From Shouchella clausii (GTDB lineage Bacteria > Bacillota > Bacilli > Bacillales > Bacillaceae_D), in assembly GCF_001598215.1 (NCBI RefSeq), contig NZ_BCXJ01000004.1, positions 515,091 to 579,090 on the forward strand: a stretch of 64,000 nt of DNA. The letters are read 5' to 3'. The notes under the pieces are model-generated. The model had not been told where the DNA came from. It searched no databases and saw only the letters and a program-made list of their open reading frames with translations. Each line of letters begins with the position of its first letter. Within the stretch, counting starts at the first letter, position 1. Both the position numbers and the translations under genes were made by a program. Shown in pieces: positions 8,981-17,270 of the stretch.

Positions 8981-10108
8981 CTACTCTTTAGCGACGATTT
9001 CAACAAGCGGGTGGTCTTTTTCTAATTTAGAAATTTCACAGAACGCGTCCACATACCCTTTTTCATCGACAAGAGCTCGCAGCTGCTCGCTTTCTGGGTC
9101 CCCTTCCGCATAAAAGTGAAGGGCATCGAAAATCGTTTCTGCCAAAGACTCAGGATGAAGCCCTTTTTCGGCTAAATACTTCGCAGGTTTAACGAGTCGA
9201 TCTGCTGGTCCAAGCTTACGGATAGGGCCGCGGCCAACTCGTTCAACCAAGTCTTCAAGATGAGGATTTTGAAAACGGAGAAGAATTTTGTCGATATAAT
9301 CTTCATGGGCTTCGGCATCAAACTGGTATTCCTCTACAAGCATCGCTTTCGTCTCATTAAGAGCACCGCGGACACGGTGTTTAATATAATCATCTGCCAA
9401 AGCCTCTTTAATTGTTTTCTTTCCTTTGCGATAGCCAACATAAGCGGCAACAGCGTGCCCAGTGTTAACTGTGAATAACTTGCGCTCAATGTATGGAGCT
9501 AGGTCATCAACAAGCACTGCTTTGCCAAGCTGTACAGCATCTCCTTTCAGAGCAGGCTTTTCGACGACCCACTCAAAAAAAGGTTCTACTGTAACATGAA
9601 GGATATCATCTGATTGGACATTCGGCACAATCCGATCGACGGCAGCGTCGGCGAAGCCAGCATCCTCCAACAATGCTGTCGTTTCTTCTTCAGAAAGATA
9701 GGACAAAACGTCTTTCTTCAACTGAGAAGTCGCCCGGATTGCATTTTCACAAGCAATAATGTTGACTGGCTTACCTGCAGTCCGTTGCTTTAACCCTTGT
9801 GCGATCGTCTTAGCAATATAGGGCAAAACAGTCGGCCCTACTGCAGTTGTAACGATATCCGCTTCGACAATTGCGTCAATCGCTTCCTTTTCATTTGTTT
9901 TGCTGTTAATTCCGCGCACATTTGTAACCGTCTCTGTCTCTTTTCTTTCGCCCGCAATCGTTACTTCGTACTCATTTCGCTCGTTAAGGGCGTCTATGAT
10001 CTCCTCGTTTACATCAACAAATGTCACTTCATAACCTGCATCGACCAGTAAGGCGCCAATAAAACCACGGCCGATATTGCCTGCGCCAAAATGAACAGCC
10101 TTCATCAT
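8981..10108 (-). CDS. mtlD: Mannitol-1-phosphate 5-dehydrogenase
   Basis: 375 residues. It oxidises mannitol 1-phosphate, made by the PTS, to fructose 6-phosphate with NAD+. Visible: Rossmann motif AVHFGAGNIGRGFIG at the N terminus, ACENAIRATSQLKK, and VPNVQSDDILHVTVEPFFEW; K and H of LFTVNTGHAVAAYVGYRKGKKTI form the catalytic region of polyol dehydrogenases. ATG 10108 overlaps the mtlF stop by 4 bases (ATGA), and CAGGAG is 7 bases upstream. Last gene of the mtl operon. Confidence 0.95.
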   Translation of the reverse strand: MMKAVHFGAGNIGRGFIGALLVDAGYEVTFVDVNEEIIDALNERNEYEVTIAGERKETETVTNVRGINSKTNEKEAIDAIVEADIVTTAVGPTVLPYIAKTIAQGLKQRTAGKPVNIIACENAIRATSQLKKDVLSYLSEEETTALLEDAGFADAAVDRIVPNVQSDDILHVTVEPFFEWVVEKPALKGDAVQLGKAVLVDDLAPYIERKLFTVNTGHAVAAYVGYRKGKKTIKEALADDYIKHRVRGALNETKAMLVEEYQFDAEAHEDYIDKILLRFQNPHLEDLVERVGRGPIRKLGPADRLVKPAKYLAEKGLHPESLAETIFDALHFYAEGDPESEQLRALVDEKGYVDAFCEISKLEKDHPLVEIVAKE

Positions 10109-10536
10109 TCCGTTACTCCTGAAAAAAAGTAAAGTACGTCGTCGGCTGTTTTCACTTGGAGAAGTGCTCTAACATTGTCCTCTTCTGAGCAAGCGATCGC
10201 TATTTTGGAGAGTATCTCTAAATGCTCATCTCCTTTGCCGGCAATGCCGATGACAAGCTGTACAGGGTTACCGTCCCAGTCAATTTCATCATCAAGCAGT
10301 AAAATCGATAAGCCCGACTGTGTAACATCCTCTCGGGCATCCTCTGTCCCATGAGGAATGGCAAGCAAGTTCCCCATATAAGTAGACGTCAATTCTTCCC
10401 GGGCAAACATTTTGTCAATGTACTGTTCATTCACATAGCCTTGGTCAGCCAGCACTTGTCCGGCAAGTTTAATCGCTTCTTCTTTCGAGGCCACGCTCGC
10501 GCCAATTTTAATGTTCTCTGCTTTTAAAATGCTCAT
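10105..10536 (-). CDS. mtlF: Mannitol-specific PTS enzyme IIA
   Basis: 143 residues, a free-standing EIIA(Mtl) of the fructose-mannitol family. The phosphorylated histidine is H62 in LLAIPHGTEDAREDV. It takes phosphate from HPr and passes it to the EIIB part of MtlA and, as in other bacilli, affects MtlR. It overlaps mtlR upstream and mtlD downstream by 4 bases each, which indicates translational coupling. Confidence 0.95.
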   Translation of the reverse strand: MSILKAENIKIGASVASKEEAIKLAGQVLADQGYVNEQYIDKMFAREELTSTYMGNLLAIPHGTEDAREDVTQSGLSILLLDDEIDWDGNPVQLVIGIAGKGDEHLEILSKIAIACSEEDNVRALLQVKTADDVLYFFSGVTE

Positions 10537-12605
10537 GATTGGTCCACTCCTTCATTTATATACGATATCATAAACTCGCGGCACTTTTCTTCAAGAAACT
10601 GTATAATCTCGCGCTCTCTTCCTTGATAGAAAAGTGCCGTTTCGTCATCTGAGCCAATCAGCAAAATGCTAACAAAACTCATAAACGCAAGCTCCTGTTC
10701 TTCCAAGGGTTCAGGAGCAAGCATGAGAATCGCCCGTTTAATCCTTTCATTGCCATCTGCCATTGAAGCAACTTGCGCTTCCGTTTTTAGATCCAAAAAA
10801 ACAAACGTCGGCCGCTTTATTTCGTTTAAACGAGTATGGAACAAGGCCAACCCTGTACCAGGAATGCCAATCCCACCTAGTCGTTCCCTTGCAAGCAGCG
10901 CATCATAAACTTGTTTTGCCCCGGATAATGCCCCTTCTTCCTCAAGAATAGCGCAACAAGCACGAATGCCTCCAAGGAGTTCATCCACAGGGACAAGGCG
11001 AACCGACTGTAAAAAAGATTCGATAAAGGATGCCATCCGTTTAATGTCTGCAAATGAACGCTTTTCTTCCACGTTTGTTCGGACAGTCGGCGCTGCCGTG
11101 ATCGTTTGCTCATTTAAAAGCTCATCGATATTTGCTTTAATTAAACTGGCCTCGTCAGTAGTTAACATCGGGCTGACACGGAGCGCTTGCCTGTTATTCG
11201 TCTCCACCTTGACGGTTGAAATGAACAAATCAAAGCTGGCAGGGTCATATTTGTCCAAATCAAACAAAGAGGCGTTTGTAATAGAGGAAATTTCGGGAAA
11301 TTCTTGTCTAATACGGCTCGCCAACATTTTGGCCGAACCAATTCCACTTGAACATACAACCAATGCCGATAAAGACACGGATCGTTTGCGCCGCTCAAGT
11401 GCAGCCCCAAAATGAAGCGTTAAAAAACCAATTTCTTCTTCAGGCAGCTTAAGGGGCGCAAACGCCTCACTTGCTTGTTTAGCTGTCACGGAAAAAAGAG
11501 CAGCATAATCGGCCTTTACTTTTTCCAGCAGCGGATTATGGATTTTCATGCCTTGTCTCACCCGGTAGAGAGCAGGTTTAAGATGGGCGAGCAATCCTTG
11601 GAATAAGGACGGTTCGGCTAAAGAGACAGACAATTCCTGTTCCATTCCGGCGATAAACTGCTTTAATCTGCCTGCCAATTCTGCATTGGATTGCTCAAAC
11701 GGCTCTCTCTGTATATGCCCAATCCGCGCCCCACGCAAGTGCATCACTAAATAGCCAATCTCTGCCTCAGGAATTGTTATTTGGAACGTTCGCGCAAGCG
11801 CCTCGGCCAACTCCTGTGCAATCGGCAGGCTGTCTTCTTTATGCAATGCTTCAAGCTGGCCTGCGTCCATTCTAATTTGTTCGCCTTGCTTAATTCGTTC
11901 AATCGCTAATGTGGCATGGACGACAAGAGCAATAAATGATTGGTCAGCCATGTCATCAAAATGCTTTTCTTTCACACGTTGTATCGTTGACTGGACAAGG
12001 CGGATTGTATCTAAGTCAACAAAATGCAAAAGACGGCTAGCGACTTCATTTTGCATTTGCCCCGAATAGACGGCTTCATAAAACGCTTCCTCCGTGAGGT
12101 TTTCAGCTAAGATTGCCGACATCGCTTGGCGAATATTCGTTTCGGTGCCTTTTACGGCAATGCCGTAGCCCCGTTTACGGATCAATTTAATACCAAACTG
12201 TTCAAGCCATTCGGCCGCCTTTGTCAAGTCACTGCCAACAGTGGCAGGCGTGACGTTCAACTCTTTTGCAAGAGCGAACAGCTTAACTGGTTCATTGGCG
12301 TCTAGAAGCAGTGCCAACAGTAGCCCTACACGTTCATCGCTGGTGAAGTCAGCAGCATCGATCGTTTGCAGCTTCTCCTTTAACGCTAGCTTATACTTAG
12401 ACGCCCCTTCTAATACAAGAAAATGACCTCTGTTTAACGAGAGTTGATAATGCGCGGCCACTTTCGCCAAACTTGGCAAGTCTCGTTGTATCGTCCGTAC
12501 GCTGACAGAGGCCACATCAGCTAGCTCTTGTAATGTCAATCCCTGCTCGTTGGCAAGCAAAGCCTGAAGCAAGACGCGTTCTCTTGCCGTCATATGCACA
12601 CTCAT
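10533..12605 (-). CDS. mtlR: Mannitol operon activator MtlR (PRD-containing)
   Basis: 690 residues. Domains in order: N-terminal HTH (about 8-55, QELADVASVSVRTIQRDL), a second winged region, PRD1 (about 185-295, H230 and H289), PRD2 (about 305-405, H341 and H398), a GatB-like EIIB domain with C418 in LVVCSSGIGSAKM, and an EIIA-like domain with H590 in GTGLALFHTRL. These match the regulatory phosphorylation sites of B. subtilis MtlR (PRD2 histidines, EIIB Cys, EIIA His), so activation by HPr at PRD2 and inhibition through EIIA/EIIB is expected. It lies inside the mtl operon, unlike in B. subtilis, as in Geobacillus mtlARFD. Confidence 0.93.
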   Translation of the reverse strand: MSVHMTARERVLLQALLANEQGLTLQELADVASVSVRTIQRDLPSLAKVAAHYQLSLNRGHFLVLEGASKYKLALKEKLQTIDAADFTSDERVGLLLALLLDANEPVKLFALAKELNVTPATVGSDLTKAAEWLEQFGIKLIRKRGYGIAVKGTETNIRQAMSAILAENLTEEAFYEAVYSGQMQNEVASRLLHFVDLDTIRLVQSTIQRVKEKHFDDMADQSFIALVVHATLAIERIKQGEQIRMDAGQLEALHKEDSLPIAQELAEALARTFQITIPEAEIGYLVMHLRGARIGHIQREPFEQSNAELAGRLKQFIAGMEQELSVSLAEPSLFQGLLAHLKPALYRVRQGMKIHNPLLEKVKADYAALFSVTAKQASEAFAPLKLPEEEIGFLTLHFGAALERRKRSVSLSALVVCSSGIGSAKMLASRIRQEFPEISSITNASLFDLDKYDPASFDLFISTVKVETNNRQALRVSPMLTTDEASLIKANIDELLNEQTITAAPTVRTNVEEKRSFADIKRMASFIESFLQSVRLVPVDELLGGIRACCAILEEEGALSGAKQVYDALLARERLGGIGIPGTGLALFHTRLNEIKRPTFVFLDLKTEAQVASMADGNERIKRAILMLAPEPLEEQELAFMSFVSILLIGSDDETALFYQGREREIIQFLEEKCREFMISYINEGVDQS

Positions 12606-12633
12606 CCCCCCTTCCCTATTAAATAAACAGACA

Positions 12634-12654
12634 ACATCCCCTATAAGGGGATGT
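12634..12654 (-). terminator. Intercistronic hairpin between mtlA and mtlR
   Basis: ACATCCCCT (12634-12642) pairs with AGGGGATGT (12646-12654). There is no proper T run on the minus strand, so this may be a leaky terminator or an mRNA-stability or processing element that lets mtlA be expressed above mtlR. Confidence 0.55.
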
Positions 12655-12658
12655 CGAT

Positions 12659-14365
12659 TTATTTTAGACGTTCCACAAGCTCGTCATAGCGGGGACTGCT
12701 TAAGAAATTCTCTACGGATAGATGTTCAGCATCAGGCTGTTTTTGTTTCGCTCGTTCTGTTAAGTCATTATGAGTAACGACAAGATCGGCGTCTGCTGGA
12801 ATGTTGCTAATGGCCGTATTCGATACATGGATACCCGTAATGCCCGCTTTTTTAAACTTGTCTTTTAATAATGAAGCGCCCATTGCGCTAGAACCCATAC
12901 CAGCATCGCAAGCAAACACAATTTTTTCGATCGGCTTGTCTGTAGGCTGTTGTTCCTCTTGTGTGTGAGCCGCTTGCAGCTTCTCAATGATTTCTTGGTA
13001 GCGAGGGCTGTTCATAAAATTGTCGACCGATACATGAAGCGCATTCGGTTGTTTTTGTTTGGCACGCTCTGTTAAATCTTTGTGTGTAATGATCAGATCT
13101 GCGCTATCTGGTATGTTGCTGATGGCTGTATTGGCCACCGAGATGCCTTCAAGTCCTGCTTTTTTGACGCGGTCTTTCATAATTGAAGCGCCCATCGCAC
13201 TTGATCCCATTCCTGCGTCACAAGCAAAAATAATCGATGATACCTTTCCATAGTCGACCTCTGCTGTCGCTTTTGGTTCGGCTGCAGCGGTCGTTTTCCC
13301 CTTCATTTCTTGGATTTTCCCTTGTGCTTTCTCTAAATTCTCTTCCTCGCCCTTGCGGTCAAATTTGAGAATCATGGATGCGACAGCAAACGAAATCGCC
13401 GTTGCGACAAGAACGCTTAGAATGACGCCCACATAACTATCTGACGCTGTAAGCAATAAAATGGAGATAATGCTTCCAGGAGACGGGACGCTCACCAATC
13501 CAGCATTAAACAGCGACAAAGTGAAAATACCACCTGCTCCGCCAAGAATGGCTGCTACGATCAACAATGGCTTCATCAACACATATGGGAAATAAATTTC
13601 ATGGATGCCGCCAAAGAAATGGATAATCCCTGCTCCATACGATGAGGCACGAGACGCACCTTTTCCAAAAATCATATAAGCGAGAAGGATGCCCATCCCT
13701 GGGCCAGGGTTGGCTTCAAGCAAGTAAAGGATGGACTTGCCGTACTCAGCGACTTGACCAGCAGCAATTGGGCCAATGACGCCGTGGTTAATCGCATTAT
13801 TTAAAAACAAAATTTTTGCTGGTTCAATAAAAATCGAAACGAGCGGCAAGACGCCCCAGCTAATCATGGCGTCAACGCCAGTTTCTAATACTTGGGTAAA
13901 GGCAGCGACGAGGGGCCCAATCGCTAAAGAGCCAAATAAAGCTAAAGCTGCACCAAGAATACCGGCAGAAAAGTTATTGACAAGCATTTCAAAACCTTGC
14001 TTGATTTTCCCTTCCACCACCTGGTCAAACTTTTTAATGACATATCCACCAAGAGGCCCCATAATCATTGCCCCGATAAACATTGGCATATCAGCTGCAA
14101 CGATGACACCCATCGCTGCGGTGGCGCCAACAACGCCGCCCCTAAAATCATGGACGAGACGCCCGCCGGTAAAAGCAATTAACAGGGGCAACAAATAGGT
14201 GATCATCGGGTCAACAAAGTTTTGGAACAACTCAATGCCAGACGGCACGGCAATTGCTGTAAGCAAGCCCCATGCAATGAAAGCCCCGATATTTGGCATA
14301 ATCATACTACTTAAATTACTGCCAAATTTTTGTACTCGAGAACGGATGCTCCCTTTTTCAGCCAT
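12659..14365 (-). CDS. mtlA: Mannitol PTS permease EIICB with two tandem EIIB domains
   Basis: 568 residues, about 90 more than a usual EIICB(Mtl). Residues ~1-340 form the membrane EIIC domain (FGSNLSSMIMPNIGAFIAWGLLTA, FGGIHEIYFPYVLMKP). After a charged linker come two EIIB(Mtl) domains. The first is about 375-465 with active-site C382 in FACDAGMGSSAMGAS. The second is about 479-568 with C486 in the same motif. By eye the two copies are about 70% identical, and both keep the SNIP(D/A)xADL and DLTERAKQKQP signatures. It imports mannitol and phosphorylates it. AAAGGAGG precedes ATG. First gene of mtlARFD. Confidence 0.93.
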   Translation of the reverse strand: MAEKGSIRSRVQKFGSNLSSMIMPNIGAFIAWGLLTAIAVPSGIELFQNFVDPMITYLLPLLIAFTGGRLVHDFRGGVVGATAAMGVIVAADMPMFIGAMIMGPLGGYVIKKFDQVVEGKIKQGFEMLVNNFSAGILGAALALFGSLAIGPLVAAFTQVLETGVDAMISWGVLPLVSIFIEPAKILFLNNAINHGVIGPIAAGQVAEYGKSILYLLEANPGPGMGILLAYMIFGKGASRASSYGAGIIHFFGGIHEIYFPYVLMKPLLIVAAILGGAGGIFTLSLFNAGLVSVPSPGSIISILLLTASDSYVGVILSVLVATAISFAVASMILKFDRKGEEENLEKAQGKIQEMKGKTTAAAEPKATAEVDYGKVSSIIFACDAGMGSSAMGASIMKDRVKKAGLEGISVANTAISNIPDSADLIITHKDLTERAKQKQPNALHVSVDNFMNSPRYQEIIEKLQAAHTQEEQQPTDKPIEKIVFACDAGMGSSAMGASLLKDKFKKAGITGIHVSNTAISNIPADADLVVTHNDLTERAKQKQPDAEHLSVENFLSSPRYDELVERLK

Positions 14366-14481
14366 TCTATTTCCTCCTTTAGAATGATAATCATAAAAAT
14401 GGATGAGTTCTATCTCTCGAGCTTCATCTTAATTGCCTTTAGCATCTCCTTCAATAAAAGAAAAATGCAATTTCGTCGTTT

Positions 14482-14500
14482 TTGTCGCGACAAGATTATA
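14482..14500 (-). promoter_or_regulatory. Candidate mtlA -10 and adjacent palindrome
   Basis: On the minus strand TATAAT (14495-14500) is followed at once by the perfect 12-base palindrome TTGTCGCGACAA (14482-14493), which would sit near the mtlA transcription start. No good -35 is seen, as expected for an activator-dependent promoter. The palindrome does not match the MtlR consensus I know. Confidence 0.35.
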
Positions 14501-14515
14501 TTTGTTGGACTTATT

Positions 14516-14539
14516 TATAATGGAAGAAACAAGTTTCTT
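14516..14539 (+). promoter_or_regulatory. Candidate -10 and operator before the amino acid ABC genes
   Basis: TATAAT at 14516-14521 is followed by AAGAAAC AA GTTTCTT (14524-14539), a perfect 7-base inverted repeat with a 2-base centre. It would overlap the start of transcription of the divergent transporter pair. No convincing -35 is seen. Confidence 0.4.
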
Positions 14540-14600
14540 GATTGTTCGTCCGTTTATCCCCATACTAACATAGGACGTATACTTTCAGGAGGAATGATAG

Positions 14601-15440
14601 ATGAACAAGCAACTGTTTACTTACATTGGGCTTGCTGCTGGCTTGCTTAGCGCTTGCCAAGGAGAAGAACCAGCTGAAGAAAACGCGAGCGACGAGAACC
14701 AAGCATGGCATGCGATCGAAGAAAAGGGGACGATCGTCGTTGCCACTGCAGGGACTTTGTTTCCGACTTCCTATCATGATGATGATAATGAACTGACGGG
14801 GTTTGAAGTCGAACTCGTTAAAGAAGTAGCTGACCTTCTCGATGTCGATGTAACATTTGAAGAAATCGGCGTGGAAACGATGACGCAAGCGCTAAACAGC
14901 GGGCGTGTTCACCTTGCCGCCAACAGTTTGGCCATTACCGAGGAACGGCAAAAAAACTTTGATTTCTCATTGCCATATAAATTTTCTTATGGAAGCGCGA
15001 TTGTACGTGCTGATGATTTATCTGGCATCGAAACATTGGAAGACCTAGATGGCAAAATTGCTCTAGGCGCGCCAACAACAACGTATATGCAAAAAGCGGA
15101 ATCGTATGGTGCAGAGCCTTTGTTCTTTGACAATGTTACAAATGATGTTTATTTACGTGCAGTCGAAACAGGGCAAGGGGATGTGATTTTAAATGATTTT
15201 TATTTGCAGTCTATTACAGTTGAGGCGATGCCGGAAATAGACGTCGTTGTCCACCCATCGCTCTTTTACGACCCTAGTGAACAAGCATTTATGATGGCAA
15301 AAGGAGAGCCCCGTCTGAAAGAAGCAGTCGACGAAGCGCTTGAACAGCTCCTCGCTGATGGCACTGCCAGTGAGTTATCCAAACAGTTTTTTAACGGCCA
15401 GGATGTTACAACGTTGCCTGATGATATTGAATTTCAATAG
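14601..15440 (+). CDS. Amino acid ABC transporter substrate-binding lipoprotein
   Basis: 279 residues of the family-3 solute-binding proteins for polar amino acids. A lipoprotein signal ends in LLSAC (Cys19), then an acidic linker, then the binding domain beginning GTIVVATAGTLFPTSYHDDDNELTGFEVELVKEVA. LTGFEVEL and ITEERQKNFDFSLPY are family hallmarks. It would capture an amino acid (class unclear, possibly cystine-like or glutamine-like) outside the membrane. GGAGGA before ATG. Followed after 11 bases by the permease; no ATPase gene is present nearby. Confidence 0.88.
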   Translation: MNKQLFTYIGLAAGLLSACQGEEPAEENASDENQAWHAIEEKGTIVVATAGTLFPTSYHDDDNELTGFEVELVKEVADLLDVDVTFEEIGVETMTQALNSGRVHLAANSLAITEERQKNFDFSLPYKFSYGSAIVRADDLSGIETLEDLDGKIALGAPTTTYMQKAESYGAEPLFFDNVTNDVYLRAVETGQGDVILNDFYLQSITVEAMPEIDVVVHPSLFYDPSEQAFMMAKGEPRLKEAVDEALEQLLADGTASELSKQFFNGQDVTTLPDDIEFQ

Positions 15441-15451
15441 GGTGTTGGCAG

Positions 15452-16117
15452 ATGCGTTCATTTGACCTAAACCTTGCGATTGAATCCTTTCCCTTTATTT
15501 TAAAAGGCTTGCAATATACGCTTTTTGTTGCTGTGATTAGCATGGCCATTGCACTCGTGTTCGGGTTTATACTAGCGCTTGGACGTATGTCAAAACAAGC
15601 CTATGTTCGCATACCGTGTATGCTGTTTATTTCTTTCAATCGTGGCGTGCCGATTTTGCTCTTATTGTTTTTACTGTATGCCGCTTTGCCGGAATTTGGG
15701 TTTCAGCTAAGCGCGGTAGCTGCAGCTATTGTAGGCTTCAGCCTTAATACGTCGGCGTACGTCGCTGAAGTGAACCGTTCCGCCTTGGCGGCTGTTGACC
15801 GTGGACAACATGAAGCAGCTGCTTCCCTAGGATTGTCGAAAGCAAAAGCGATGCAGCATATTATTTTGCCACAGGCGGTCCGTATTGCTTTGCCACCGCT
15901 CAGCAATATTTTTTTAGGTCTAGTTAAAATGACGTCGATCGCGTCCACCATTGCTTTGCCTGAGCTGATGTACCAGGCTCGGATCGTCGGGGGCAGGGAA
16001 TTTAATTATTTCACCGTTCTGATCGTTGCCGCCTTGATCTATTGGGGTATTTGTTCACTGCTGTCTCTTTTGCAGCGCTACTTAGAAAAACGGTTTAATC
16101 GTTATATTGAAACATAA
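15452..16117 (+). CDS. Amino acid ABC transporter permease
   Basis: 221 residues with about five membrane segments, of the HisMQ-type permeases. The cytoplasmic EAA loop, which contacts the ATPase, is EAAASLGLSKAKAMQHIILPQA. The short TFTVAVISMAIALVFG-like first helices and the NRGVPILLLLFLLY segment are typical. It partners with the upstream lipoprotein. Because no ATP-binding subunit follows, it must use one encoded elsewhere or share one. Confidence 0.88.
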   Translation: MRSFDLNLAIESFPFILKGLQYTLFVAVISMAIALVFGFILALGRMSKQAYVRIPCMLFISFNRGVPILLLLFLLYAALPEFGFQLSAVAAAIVGFSLNTSAYVAEVNRSALAAVDRGQHEAAASLGLSKAKAMQHIILPQAVRIALPPLSNIFLGLVKMTSIASTIALPELMYQARIVGGREFNYFTVLIVAALIYWGICSLLSLLQRYLEKRFNRYIET

Positions 16118-16121
16118 GAAG

Positions 16122-16150
16122 CGGGCGGCAGAATAATTCTGCCGCCCGTT
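16122..16150 (+). terminator. Hairpin after the ABC permease
   Basis: CGGGCGGCAGAAT (16122-16134) pairs perfectly with ATTCTGCCGCCCG (16136-16148); only TT follows, so termination may rely on the very stable stem. Confidence 0.65.
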
Positions 16151-16155
16151 CAGAC

Positions 16156-16444
16156 TGTAGACAAACGCTCGCATACTTCGTCGTTTGTCTCACTCATATG
16201 TTCATGAACACCTGTTCTATTCACATCTTCCTTCGCCTGCACTCCTCGTCTGACAAGCGTTTTCTATCAGTCTGAAGGAAAGTTGTAGACAAACGCTCGC
16301 ATACTTCGTCGTTTGTCTCACTCATATGTTCATGAACGCCTGTTCTATTTAATCTTCCCTCACATGCACGCCTCGTCTAACAAACGTATTTCAGTTTAAA
16401 GGAAGTTGCAAACAAACGCTCGTTTTTGCTGACAAGCGTTTTTA
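16156..16444. repeat. Tandem array of a ~128-base intergenic repeat
   Basis: Copy 1 (16156-16283) and copy 2 (16284-16406) share the same start (TGTAGACAAACGCTCGCATA) and run nearly identically for the first ~65 bases, then drift. A third, internally deleted copy (16407-16444) keeps only the ends (ACAAACGCTCG and TGACAAGCGTTTT). Each full unit contains the inverted repeat AGACAAACG/CGTTTGTCT. This accounts for the whole gap between the ABC permease and yutM; no gene is seen in it. Related pieces occur at 6231-6338, 29199-29244 and 30299-30347. Confidence 0.85.
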
Positions 16445-16798
16445 TTAACAATCCTCTGGCGTCCCTGCGTTAGCAGCTGTACGGAAAGATGCGCCGCAGC
16501 CGCAGTTGGCAATCGCATTGGGATTATCGAGTGTAAAGCCGCCGCCCATCATGTTTTGTTTATAGTCGATCACCAATCCTTTTACGATTGGCTCGCTTTC
16601 TTTGTCGATCAAGACGTCGATGCCATTTACATGGATTTTCGTATCCTCTTCGTCTTGCTCATTGTCGAAACCCATGGCGTAGGAAAGGCCAGAACAGCCG
16701 CCCCCTTTTACGCCAATCCGAAGCATGAGGGACGCATCGCCTTCCTCTTTTTTCATCGCTTCGATTTGGCTTACAGCCGCATCCGTAAGAGTAATCAT
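16445..16798 (-). CDS. yutM: A-type iron-sulfur cluster carrier (HesB/ErpA/YutM)
   Basis: 117 residues. A-type carriers receive Fe-S clusters and hand them to target enzymes. The three conserved cysteines are visible: one in VKGGGCSGLSYAM and two in the C-terminal NCGCGASF. The start has GGGAGG upstream. It stands beside dapF as in B. subtilis. Two radical SAM enzymes in the window (MqnE, LipA) need [4Fe-4S] clusters and are plausible clients, by inference only. Confidence 0.93.
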   Translation of the reverse strand: MITLTDAAVSQIEAMKKEEGDASLMLRIGVKGGGCSGLSYAMGFDNEQDEEDTKIHVNGIDVLIDKESEPIVKGLVIDYKQNMMGGGFTLDNPNAIANCGCGASFRTAANAGTPEDC

Positions 16799-16851
16799 TC
16801 CACATGCCTCCCTTCTTTATTCTTACAGTATAGTGGGTTTTGCAAGAAGAC

Positions 16852-17061
16852 TCAAGTTTTCGGAAACGAGCGCTTCGATTCCATTTCTAACAAGTAATTA
16901 TGAATCAAGTCAATTTCTTTGCTATATGTTAACACAATAGGATGTGACATGCCGTACTGCTTTGCTGCGATGAGCATTTTAGCTCTTAGGCTCTCTAGCC
17001 TTTCTAGACAAGCCTCATATGTTAAACGCAATACGACCACCCCATTATTATAACTATTCAC
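16852..17061 (-). CDS. Spo0E-like aspartyl-phosphate phosphatase
   Basis: Up to 69 residues, with the Spo0E family pattern: a first helix LERLESLRAKMLIAAKQYG, a turn at MSHP, and a second helix with the signature YSKEIDLIHNYL (SQELD-like). Members dephosphorylate Spo0A-P and delay sporulation. The frame opens at GTG 17061, but no well-placed ribosome site is seen there. TTG 17031 (giving ...RLTYEACLERL) follows GGGGTGG by about 6 bases and may be the true start, for a 59-residue protein. Not part of the B. subtilis yut order; isolated. Confidence 0.75.
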   Translation of the reverse strand: MNSYNNGVVVLRLTYEACLERLESLRAKMLIAAKQYGMSHPIVLTYSKEIDLIHNYLLEMESKRSFPKT

Positions 17062-17270
17062 CTTTTCGCATATTGCCTACATTTTACAGATTATCCCCTT
17101 GCCACGCAACGATAATCTTCCATTTGTTATTTGTTTGTAATGTTTTCTTTTGCCTTTTCGTCTGGTTCACGCGCCTTTCATTCTAAAAATGGTAGTAGTA
17201 TAATAGGTTCGTACGGATTTGAAGGGAACACGATGGCAAAAGTGAAGAGTTCCAAAAGGAGGAAATGAAG

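Noticed and set aside
14482..14493. TTGTCGCGACAA as the MtlR operator
   Set aside because: It does not fit the TTGNCACA-N4-TGTGNCAA pattern I know and lies at the transcription start rather than upstream of -35; kept only as an unassigned palindrome.
16156..16444. Possible CRISPR array
   Set aside because: Only three units of about 128 bases, spacing and spacers do not fit, and no cas genes are present.
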